DNA of 64,000 nt from JBBSDP01 sp038240605 (lineage in GTDB: Bacteria; Planctomycetota; Phycisphaerae; Tepidisphaerales; Tepidisphaeraceae): positions 10,318 through 74,317 of the forward strand of contig JBBSDP010000023.1 in assembly GCA_038240605.1 (NCBI GenBank). The letters are read 5' to 3'. Below are positions 52,984-59,836 of the stretch, piece by piece; position 1 is the stretch's first letter, and every line of letters starts with the position of its first letter. The notes beneath the pieces are model-generated. The model saw nothing but the letters and a program-made list of their open reading frames with translations, did no database searches and had not been told where the DNA came from. The translations under genes were made by a program, and so were the position numbers.

Positions 52984-53657
52984 GACTTCACCTCCGCCGA
53001 AACGGCATGTTCGCGTTGTTCCGCCGCACAGGCTTTCAATCCCGCCAGCGAAAACCGCGTGACGTGATCCGCGAGGCGCTGGATCGCGGCCGGCGTATGC
53101 CGCTGCTCGGGAAACAATTTGGCGATCACCTGTTCGGCGTGCCGGTAGAAGCAGCACTGCCCGACGATGCTCATCGCCGCATGCCGCATCTGCTCGTCCG
53201 TTGCGCCCGACCCCAGCAGCTCGCGCAGGATTCCGTGGAGCCGTCCGGCTAACGGACGAATGTGCTCGCGGACGACGACCTCCAGCGCGCCCGTGGGCTC
53301 GATCATCTCCCGCACCATGAGCCGGGCGTGCAGCGTGTGCGAGCCGCTCTCGAGCAACCTGTGGAGAAACGATCGAATGAATACGTGGAGGCGTTCTTCC
53401 GGCGGCGCCGTATCCGACACGCCCCGATCGGGCGGGTGCTGCCGAAGCGCCAGTGCCAGCCCATGCTGCAACACCGCCGAATACAGCCCGTCCTTATCGC
53501 GGAAGTGGTAGTTCACGGCCGCCACGTTCGCCCCGGCGCGCGTGCAAATATCGCGGACAGTAGCGCCTCTAAAGCCATGTTCCACAAACACTTCCGCCGC
53601 GGCGTCGAGCAGTCGCTGGCGGGTCTCCGGATTTTCGATGGGATTGGACGACTTCAT
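52980..53657 (-). CDS. TetR-family regulator (CecR/DUF1956-like) of the exporter operon
   Basis: 225 residues from the ATG at 53657 (MKSSNPIENPETRQRLLDAA). The N-terminal helix-turn-helix reads AAEVFVEHGFRGATVRDICT, then RAGANVAAVNYHFRDKDGLY (~36-55), the classic TetR recognition block. The C-terminal ligand domain (~90-220) fits the CecR/DUF1956 type that often controls HlyD/ABC exporters. It heads the operon tetR-permease-ATPase-adaptor-tolC and is coupled to the permease by a four-base overlap. A double AAACN4GTTT motif sits right in front of it. Confidence 0.92.
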   Translation of the reverse strand: MKSSNPIENPETRQRLLDAAAEVFVEHGFRGATVRDICTRAGANVAAVNYHFRDKDGLYSAVLQHGLALALRQHPPDRGVSDTAPPEERLHVFIRSFLHRLLESGSHTLHARLMVREMIEPTGALEVVVREHIRPLAGRLHGILRELLGSGATDEQMRHAAMSIVGQCCFYRHAEQVIAKLFPEQRHTPAAIQRLADHVTRFSLAGLKACAAEQREHAVSAEVKS

Positions 53658-53659
53658 AT

Positions 53660-53684
53660 AAACAGATGTTTGAAACGACAGTTT
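53660..53684. promoter_or_regulatory. Candidate TetR operator (tandem AAACN4GTTT)
   Basis: AAACAGATGTTT (53660-53671), one G, then AAACGACAGTTT (53673-53684). Both are AAAC-N4-GTTT dyads at a 13-base period, beginning three bases before the start codon of the operon's TetR gene, ideal for autorepression. Confidence 0.55.
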
Positions 53685-53825
53685 AGCAATCGCCCGCGGG
53701 GAAATCAAGCCGTCTTAAAATTCGCCGCCGATTGCCGGGTTGCGCACCGGAATTGCCCTCATTTGCGACTGTCCACCCGAAGGCTATTATGAGCTTTCGG
53801 GCCCCACTCAAGACCAGGACCGCGC

Positions 53826-55229
53826 ATGAGCCGTGAGAAATTCGCCTGGGTTGTCAGCCTTGTCCTGATCGCGTTGTCGGCACTGCAAATCCCACGCACG
53901 CTGGCCCGGCGCGACGATGACTACACGTTCGTCCGCACCCTGATCGACATCCATCGCCAGGTCTCGACCAATTACGTGGAGCCGATCGACGAGCAGAAGC
54001 TCCAGCAGGGCGCGATCGACGGCATGCTCGGCCAGCTCGACCCGTACAGCATCTACGTTCCCCCCGCCAGACAGGAAGAGTTCGATCGCCTGCTCGAGGG
54101 AAGCTTCAAGGGCGTTGGCATCCAGCTCGATCAAGCCGACAACGGCGAGCCCGAGGTCGTCACCCCGATCGACGACAGCCCCGCCTTCCGCGCCGGCATC
54201 CTCGCCGGGGACCGCATCCTCAAGGTCAACGGCGAAGACATCCACAACTTGCGCCTGGCCGACGTGATCAAGAAGATCGCCGGTCCGATCGGCACCGATG
54301 TCACACTCACCGTTCGCCACACCTCCGGCGAGGTCGTGACGGTGACGATGACGCGCCAGGAAATCGTCGTCCCCACCGTCAAGGGGTTCGGCCGTAAGGC
54401 GGACAATTCCTGGGATTACTATGCGATCAAGGATCCGAAGATCGCCTACGTGCGCATCACCCAGTTCACCAGCGACACGTTCGACAAGCTCAAGACGATC
54501 ATGCATACGCTCCTCGCCGACGGCATGCAGGGGTGCATCATCGACCTGCGCTTCAACCCGGGCGGACGCCTCGACCAGGCGAAGGAAGTGGTGAACCTGT
54601 TCGTTCGCGACGGCGTGATCGTCATCACCAAGGGGCGCAACCGCGCCCAGGAAATCACCCGTGCCCAGCCGGGCAAGGCGCTGCCGGAATTCCCGATGGT
54701 GGTTCTGGTGAACGAGCACTCGGCCAGCGCCAGCGAGATCGTCGCCGGCAGCCTGATGGACAATAAGCGGGCGCTGGTGATCGGCACACGCACATATGGC
54801 AAGGGCTCCGTGCAGGAGCTGATCCCGCTTGAGGAGAACAGCGGGGAGCTGAAGCTCACGGTGGCGTACTACTACCTGCCCAGCGGCCGGCTCGTGCACA
54901 AGAAGAAGAACGCGACCGACTGGGGCGTTGAGCCGCAGATCGTCGTGCCGATGGACGAGCAGCAGGAAAAGCACGTCCTCCAGGAACACTACGAGCAGGA
55001 GCTGTTCCACCGCCCGCTCACCATGGCGACGACACGGCCCACCTCCGCGCCGACGACCCAGCCCACCACGCAATCGGCGGCGACCCAACCCACCGACCCG
55101 CAACTGGAGGCCGCGCTCAGCACGCTGATCGGGCATGTGATCCTCAATCGGCAAGCCGAACGTGTCGGTCCGCCGGTCGCGACGCCCATCGCCCCGCCCG
55201 CCACCGGGCCGACGACCGGGCCGTTGTGA
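53826..55229 (+). CDS. S41 C-terminal processing protease (CtpA-like)
   Basis: 467 residues with an N-terminal signal/anchor (FAWVVSLVLIALSALQI). CtpA N-domain YVEPIDEQKLQQGAIDGMLG, followed by LDPYSIYVPP (~50-79). A PDZ domain (~95-185, GVGIQLDQADNGEPEVVTPI, AGILAGDRILKVNGEDI). Catalytic domain: nucleophile Ser in EHSASASEIVAGSLMDN (~299-315) and general-base Lys in TRTYGKGSVQEL (~321-332). The last ~70 residues are a Thr/Pro/Gln-rich tail. Expected to trim envelope proteins. No terminator seen before the lipoprotein gene 229 bases on. Confidence 0.93.
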   Translation: MSREKFAWVVSLVLIALSALQIPRTLARRDDDYTFVRTLIDIHRQVSTNYVEPIDEQKLQQGAIDGMLGQLDPYSIYVPPARQEEFDRLLEGSFKGVGIQLDQADNGEPEVVTPIDDSPAFRAGILAGDRILKVNGEDIHNLRLADVIKKIAGPIGTDVTLTVRHTSGEVVTVTMTRQEIVVPTVKGFGRKADNSWDYYAIKDPKIAYVRITQFTSDTFDKLKTIMHTLLADGMQGCIIDLRFNPGGRLDQAKEVVNLFVRDGVIVITKGRNRAQEITRAQPGKALPEFPMVVLVNEHSASASEIVAGSLMDNKRALVIGTRTYGKGSVQELIPLEENSGELKLTVAYYYLPSGRLVHKKKNATDWGVEPQIVVPMDEQQEKHVLQEHYEQELFHRPLTMATTRPTSAPTTQPTTQSAATQPTDPQLEAALSTLIGHVILNRQAERVGPPVATPIAPPATGPTTGPL

Positions 55230-55458
55230 ACGATCGTCGGCTACTCTCCCCGCAACGGGTAGTCCGGGTAAGCTGTGCCGCCCACGGCGCGGCTCACTTG
55301 AGCGCCGCGACGGGCGGCGAACGGTAACGGCTGTCTGAAAGGCCTTTAACACTTGCTATTCGCTCCCCTTTGGCGGTTTACTATGGACTGGCGGTTGAAG
55401 CGATGCGCCCGGCGCGCGAAATTCGATGTAAGGCAAACGGCAACTTGAGGAGTCAATC

Positions 55459-56331
55459 ATGTGGCGACGTGTCTCGGTGGAAGTCATTGTGGTGGCTGCG
55501 TTGGCAGCGGCCGGATGTCAGAACAAACCAAAAACCGCCACCGCGCCTCCCGCTCAGTCGGTCGCTCCGGAGCAGACTGCCGAGACGGCTCGCGAGCAGC
55601 TTCAGCGCGTTAATCCCAACACTGAGGTCGGCACCGTCCTCACGGTCTATCACGACCTGGCCGCCGTCAGTGACGTTGACGTCTCGAAGTTCAACGCCGG
55701 CGATCCCATCTCCTTCCTCGACATCAACCTCAACGACCTGACGATGGGCCACGTCGTCAAGGCGGTCGGCACCAACCTCCAGGTGCAGTTCGAGCCGCCG
55801 GCCGCCGGACATCGCGAGCCCAAGAAGGGTGACCTGGCGATCTTCATGTCCGGCCCGATCGTTCGTCCCGCCCATCCGGTTGGCGCCGAGCCCCCACCGG
55901 GCACCCCCGCGACCGAGCCCGTCGCCACCCCGAAACCTGAAGTGACGCCTGTCCCGACACCGCCAGCGCCCACTCCCACGCCCGCCACTGAGCCCGCGAA
56001 AGAAACGCCGAAGGACGCGCCCGCGACACCCGCTGAGCCGCCCAAGGACACGCCTGCTCCGAAGGATGCGCCTGCGAAGGACGCTCCAGCAACCCCAATT
56101 GAACCCGCGAAGGACGCCCCGAAGGATGCACCGGCACCGAAGGACACGCCCGCCAAGGACACCCCAGCCGACAACAAGGATGCGCCTGCTAAAGACGCGC
56201 CCGCCAAGGACGCCCCGGCCGACAGCAAAGACGCCCCCGCGAAGGACGCGCCGGCGAAAGACGCACCGGCTAAGGACACTCCAGACAATCCGTTCAAGAA
56301 CGCCGACCAAAAGCCGGACTTGAACAAGTGA
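55459..56331 (+). CDS. Lipoprotein with KDAPA/KDTPA repeat tail
   Basis: 290 residues with lipoprotein signal VIVVAALAAAGC (Cys ~20). Residues ~45-130 form a small folded domain (NPNTEVGTVLTVYHDLAAVS, ISFLDINLNDLTMGHVVKAV). From ~145 onward it is Pro/Ala/Lys/Asp repeats, with APAKDAPAKDAPA units near the end. The alternating Lys-Asp pattern suggests an extended, flexible, roughly charge-neutral linker, for example across the periplasm. It ends DNPFKNADQKPDLNK, and its stop overlaps the maf GTG start in a GTGA junction. Confidence 0.8.
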   Translation: MWRRVSVEVIVVAALAAAGCQNKPKTATAPPAQSVAPEQTAETAREQLQRVNPNTEVGTVLTVYHDLAAVSDVDVSKFNAGDPISFLDINLNDLTMGHVVKAVGTNLQVQFEPPAAGHREPKKGDLAIFMSGPIVRPAHPVGAEPPPGTPATEPVATPKPEVTPVPTPPAPTPTPATEPAKETPKDAPATPAEPPKDTPAPKDAPAKDAPATPIEPAKDAPKDAPAPKDTPAKDTPADNKDAPAKDAPAKDAPADSKDAPAKDAPAKDAPAKDTPDNPFKNADQKPDLNK

Positions 56332-56993
56332 CGGCCGACGCGTCCGAAACATTCGGACGGAACGACGTGGGGGAGAAATCTGCTGCCCCGCGACTCGTGC
56401 TCGCCAGCGCCTCGCCGCGCCGCCAGCAACTGCTGCGCGAGGCCGGCTACGCGTTCGACATCGATCCCGCCGACATCGACGAAGACGACCACGACCCGAC
56501 GCTGCTCCCCGCCGACCTGGCGGAGTACCTGGCGGTGCGCAAGGCCCAGGCGGTCGCGGCCCGGCATCCCCATGACGTCGTGCTCGGCGCCGACACCGTC
56601 GTCTCCTTCGGCGACCAGATTCTCGGCACGCCCGTCGACGCCGATGATGCCCGCCGAATGCTTGAGATCCTCGGCGGAACGACGCACGTCATCGTCACCG
56701 GCGTCGCCGTCGCGCATGTCGCCTCGGGATTCGAGAAAAGCACGCGGGTTTTTTCCGCCGTCCATATGCGGACCATGACACCCGATGAAATCGAGCAATA
56801 TGTGGCCGGCGGCGAATGGCGCGGAAAGGCGGGCGGCTACGGCATCCAGGACCCCGACCCATTCGTGACCCGCACGGCCGGGGGCGTCAGCAACATCGTC
56901 GGACTTCCCATGCCCGAAACGCAGGCGCTGCTCGAAGCGGCCGGCGTTGTTCCGTTCCCCATTGATGCACCAGCGTCGTCCCTGAAAGATTGA
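56328..56993 (+). CDS. maf: Maf-family nucleoside triphosphate pyrophosphatase
   Basis: 221 residues from a GTG at 56328 that overlaps the preceding stop. Maf signatures: LVLASASPRRQQLLREAGY (~23-41), the glutamate-rich metal site DPADIDEDDH (~45-54), VVLGADTVVSFGDQILGTP (~83-101) and WRGKAGGYGIQD (~163-174). Members hydrolyse dTTP/UTP or methylated nucleotides and act as house-cleaning enzymes or in septation control. An Ala/Asp/Glu-rich lead of about 20 residues precedes the normal Maf start, so a downstream start cannot be excluded. Confidence 0.95.
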   Translation: MTADASETFGRNDVGEKSAAPRLVLASASPRRQQLLREAGYAFDIDPADIDEDDHDPTLLPADLAEYLAVRKAQAVAARHPHDVVLGADTVVSFGDQILGTPVDADDARRMLEILGGTTHVIVTGVAVAHVASGFEKSTRVFSAVHMRTMTPDEIEQYVAGGEWRGKAGGYGIQDPDPFVTRTAGGVSNIVGLPMPETQALLEAAGVVPFPIDAPASSLKD

Positions 56994-57041
56994 TCGAGAA
57001 CGCCGCGGGCGCCGCGCGCATGCTTTCAACCCAGGCATCTT

Positions 57042-57386
57042 GTGAAGGTCCTCGGAGCCATCGTTTCGCTGCTGATCGCCATCGTCGGGTGGTATTACAC
57101 CTTCGATACGCACGCCGCGGAGAAGCTGGCGACGGTGGAGAATGCTGGGATCAACCGCCTTCGCATTCGCTTGCGACGTGCCGGCGGGTGCGCCATGATG
57201 GCCCTGGCGATCTGCTTCTTCGCCGGTTTTTACACCGTCGATTTTCGCGATCAGCCGCACGCGTTCGTCGCGATCTGGATCGCGGTGATCGCGCTCCTGG
57301 CGACCCTCGTGGTCCTCGCGCTGGTCGACCTCCGGCTGACCAGCAAGTTGCGCCGCCGGCGTGGCCAGCCGCCAGATCGGGTTTGA
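57042..57386 (+). CDS. Small membrane protein of unknown function
   Basis: 114 residues from a GTG at 57042 (first residues MKVLGAIVSLLIAIVGWYYT). Three hydrophobic helices (~3-20, 49-64 and 73-95) with a basic loop RLRIRLRRAGG and a basic tail RRRRGQPPDRV. I do not recognise the family. It lies between maf and the DUF192 gene in a tight plus-strand run, so it is probably part of the same transcript. Confidence 0.6.
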   Translation: MKVLGAIVSLLIAIVGWYYTFDTHAAEKLATVENAGINRLRIRLRRAGGCAMMALAICFFAGFYTVDFRDQPHAFVAIWIAVIALLATLVVLALVDLRLTSKLRRRRGQPPDRV

Positions 57387-57399
57387 ACGCTCAACTTTC

Positions 57400-57849
57400 A
57401 TGAAGCGACCCACGCGATTGCCGTTGATGTTCCTCGCTCTCCTCGTCTGGGGGTGCGGGTCGAACCGTTCGCCCGAGGCGCTCCCCACGGTCAGCATGAA
57501 GATCGGGACCAAGACGTTCCTCCTCGAAGTCGCCGCCACGCCAAAGGCACAGGAAATGGGTCTCATGCGGCGTGACTCGCTCGATCCCGACAAAGGCATG
57601 ATCTTCATCTTCCCGACGGAGAAGCGTCTGCCTTTCTGGATGAAGGACACGCGCATCCCGCTCGACGTGATCTTCCTGGACACGTCGGGCCGGGTCGTCT
57701 CGGTGCATCACATGCGCCCCTACGAGACGAACGTCACCGAAAGCGACGGCGACGCCAGATACGCTATCGAGCTCAATCGCGGCATGGCCGAAGCCGCCAA
57801 CGTCAAGGCCGGCGACCAGGTCCAGATCCCCGCCGGCATCGGCCAATAA
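57400..57849 (+). CDS. DUF192-family lipoprotein
   Basis: 149 residues from the ATG at 57400 (MKRPTRLPLMFLALLVWGCG), with lipobox LLVWGC. The DUF192 domain fills the rest: LEVAATPKAQEMGLMRRDSL (~42-61), GMIFIFPTEKRLPFWMKDTR (the W-M-K-x-T-x-I-P motif, ~66-85), IPLDVIFLDTSGRVV and AIELNRGMAEAANVKAGDQV. Domain identity is solid; its function is unknown, with proposals around envelope or carbohydrate metabolism. Confidence 0.92.
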   Translation: MKRPTRLPLMFLALLVWGCGSNRSPEALPTVSMKIGTKTFLLEVAATPKAQEMGLMRRDSLDPDKGMIFIFPTEKRLPFWMKDTRIPLDVIFLDTSGRVVSVHHMRPYETNVTESDGDARYAIELNRGMAEAANVKAGDQVQIPAGIGQ

Positions 57850-58013
57850 CTAGGCGCCGCCGCCCCATCGCGCGCCGTCTCTTTCCCCAGCCCGCTCCAG
57901 ACGTCCCAAAACACCTCACAGACGCGATAAGCGGCGCCAAGCAGTTAAGTCGCCGTGGGTCGATGCCGACGTTGACGCGGGGTCGATTCGTTTGCGCCGA
58001 GGGTTGAGGGACG

Positions 58014-58964
58014 ATGTCGCCGATTGCCTACACCGCACCGCCTGCTTCAGGCTCGCTCATTGCGGCGCCCGCCGGCCCTCGCACCGCCTCAGACATCGCC
58101 CGGCCCATCGATCAGGAGCTGGAGGGATTGCAGGCGGAAGTCGATGCGCTCCGCGCCGAGCTGAACGCGCTCCGGCGGCGCGACGAAACCCTCAACTTCC
58201 ACATGCACCGCATCGACGAGGAGCTGCGCCTCGCCGCACGGCTCCAGCAGGATTTCCTTCCCAAGTCGCTGCCGGAAGTCGGGCCCGTCCGCTTTCATAC
58301 GCTCTTCCGTCCCGCCGGCTACGTCAGCGGCGACTTGTACGATGTCATGCGTCTGGACGAGCACCGCGTCGGCTTCTACATTGCCGACGCCGTCGGACAT
58401 GGAATGCCCGCCGCGCTCCTGAGCATGTTCCTCAAGCAGGCCTTGCTCACCAAGGAAATCCTCGCCGGCACCTACCGCCTCCTGGCCCCATCCGAAACCC
58501 TCGCCCGGCTCAACCAGTCGCTGCTCGCCCAGCATCTCTCCAGCGCCACCTTCGCGACCGGCCTGTATGGCAGCATCGACACCCAATCGCTCACCCTCAC
58601 CTTCGCCCGCGCCGGCCACCCCCACCCGATCCTCTTCCGCGCCGACGGCCGTACCGAAACGCTCCAAAGCGACGGCGGACTCCTCGGCGTCTTCGACGAC
58701 GAACCCTACGCCGACCAGACCGTCCAGCTCCGCCCCGGCGACCGCCTCATCGCCTTCACCGACGGCGTGGAAGTCGCCTTCGGCGGCTGCGCCGTCGCTC
58801 CCGACACGGAGCGCTGGACCCACGAGATCGCCCTCCTCCACGACCTCCCCGCCGAACAGATCCTCACCCGACTCGCCACCCGCATCGACCAGGAAGGCGG
58901 CAGCCTCGACCCCAAGGACGACCTGACGATCGTCATCGCAGAAGTCGCCTCCGCGAAGTGCTGA
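58014..58964 (+). CDS. SpoIIE-type PP2C phosphatase
   Basis: 316 residues. After a Pro/Ala-rich N-terminus, residues ~30-65 form a coiled coil (LEGLQAEVDALRAELNALRR). The phosphatase domain has AARLQQDFLPKSLPEVG (~72-88), the metal site FRPAGYVSGDLYDVM and YIADAVGHGMPAALLSMFLK split over ~98-147, FARAGHPHPILFR (~193-205) and the C-terminal DPKDDLTIVIAEV with paired Asp residues. The second such phosphatase in the window, but with no GAF domain. Its TGA stop (58962-58964) lies within an AGTGCTG heptad array. Confidence 0.9.
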   Translation: MSPIAYTAPPASGSLIAAPAGPRTASDIARPIDQELEGLQAEVDALRAELNALRRRDETLNFHMHRIDEELRLAARLQQDFLPKSLPEVGPVRFHTLFRPAGYVSGDLYDVMRLDEHRVGFYIADAVGHGMPAALLSMFLKQALLTKEILAGTYRLLAPSETLARLNQSLLAQHLSSATFATGLYGSIDTQSLTLTFARAGHPHPILFRADGRTETLQSDGGLLGVFDDEPYADQTVQLRPGDRLIAFTDGVEVAFGGCAVAPDTERWTHEIALLHDLPAEQILTRLATRIDQEGGSLDPKDDLTIVIAEVASAKC

Positions 58965-58984
58965 GTGCTGGGTGCTGAGTGCCG
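58957..58984. repeat. Heptanucleotide tandem array AGTGCTG, at the phosphatase stop codon
   Basis: AGTGCTG, AGTGCTG, GGTGCTG, AGTGCCG: the same unit order as inside mqnC (13778-13807) with a single base difference. It supplies the last codon and stop of the phosphatase. Confidence 0.92.
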
Positions 58985-59113
58985 AGTGATGCATTGTGCG
59001 TGGAAGTGTCGTACTACACATGCGTGGGTGTCGATACGGTGCCGGAGCCTGCGACTTTCGGGTTGCTTGGTGTCGGCGCCATGGGTATCCTTGCCCTCCG
59101 TCGCCGGGCGTGA
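58979..59113 (+). pseudogene. Orphan PEP-CTERM sorting tail
   Basis: The open stretch ends VPEPATFGLLGVGAMGILAL followed by RRRA and a stop at 59111-59113. This is a textbook PEP-CTERM exosortase signal (VPEP, hydrophobic helix, Arg cluster). Only 44 codons are open upstream before a TGA inside the AGTGCTG array, and they contain no start I can defend and no domain. I read it as the surviving tail of a deleted secreted-protein gene. Confidence 0.7.
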
Positions 59114-59124
59114 TCCTGATCCCG

Positions 59125-59802
59125 ATGAGCCGAAAATTGAATGTACATCCAAGCCTCGGGCAATCGTCGGCGGCTTTGATCGCGCGCGGAAACCTTAGCA
59201 TGCGACTTGTCACCACCATCGGGCTGATGACCTTTGGCCTGGCCGTGATGAGCGGCAGCAAGCAAGCGCTCGGCGATGGGCCAACCGTCGCGCGTTTACT
59301 CAGCCTCCAACCCGAAAAACCGCTCGCGCGTGCACCCTCCGCCACCGACAGCACGCGCCTCATCACGCTGATGATCCGGCTCGGCGGCTTTGGCGCACAC
59401 ATCCCCGGCGTCAGCGGAGAGAGCCACAACCTCTCGCACCACGTCGGACGCGAAGACAAACTCGACCAACTCAACAATCTCGAACTCGCGGAATTCCGCG
59501 AGCTCGCCGCGCTGCTCGCCAAACTCAAAGCCACGAAAGAGGGCGACGCCACGCTGCTCGACCGCACGCAAGATTTCTACGGCAGCAATCTCGGCAACGG
59601 CAACAACCACGACACGCACAACCTGCCCATGCTCTTCGCTGGCGGCGGTTACAAACACGGTCAGCACCTCGCCTTCGACAAGACCAACAACTACAACTAC
59701 CCGCTCCCCAATCTCTTCGTCGCGATGCTCCAACGCCTCGGCATCGAGGCGGATAAATTCGCCACTGGCACAGGGACGATGACGGGGTTGGAGTTGGCGT
59801 AG
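59125..59802 (+). pseudogene. Truncated DUF1552-family gene (C-terminal third)
   Basis: From about 59347 the frame reads DSTRLITLMIRLGGFGAHIP, then SHNLSHHVGREDKLDQLNNL, FYGSNLGNGNNHDTHNLPML and KFATGTGTMTGLELA: the C-terminal ~150 residues of DUF1552 proteins, which are normally ~430 residues long with a Tat-type signal. The preceding ~70 codons (MRLVTTIGLMTFGLAVMSGS...) do not match that family. So the N-terminal two thirds is missing, and a stretch that looks like a new leader stands in front. Whether it is expressed is unknown. Confidence 0.7.
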
Positions 59803-59836
59803 TTCACGAAACCAAAACCGACTTACCTGCACCCCG

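Noticed and set aside
53808..55352. 514-codon minus-strand frame opposite the CtpA protease
   Set aside because: Antisense shadow; the plus-strand frame has intact S41 and PDZ motifs.
55350..55385. Promoter-like TTGCTA ... TACTAT before the lipoprotein gene
   Set aside because: The spacing is about 20 bases, too long for a good sigma-70 promoter, and this phylum's promoter consensus is not known to me.
55650..57683. 677-codon minus-strand frame with GASFAGASL repeats
   Set aside because: It is the complement of the KDAPA repeat region, maf and neighbours; the apparent repeats come from the real lipoprotein gene on the other strand.
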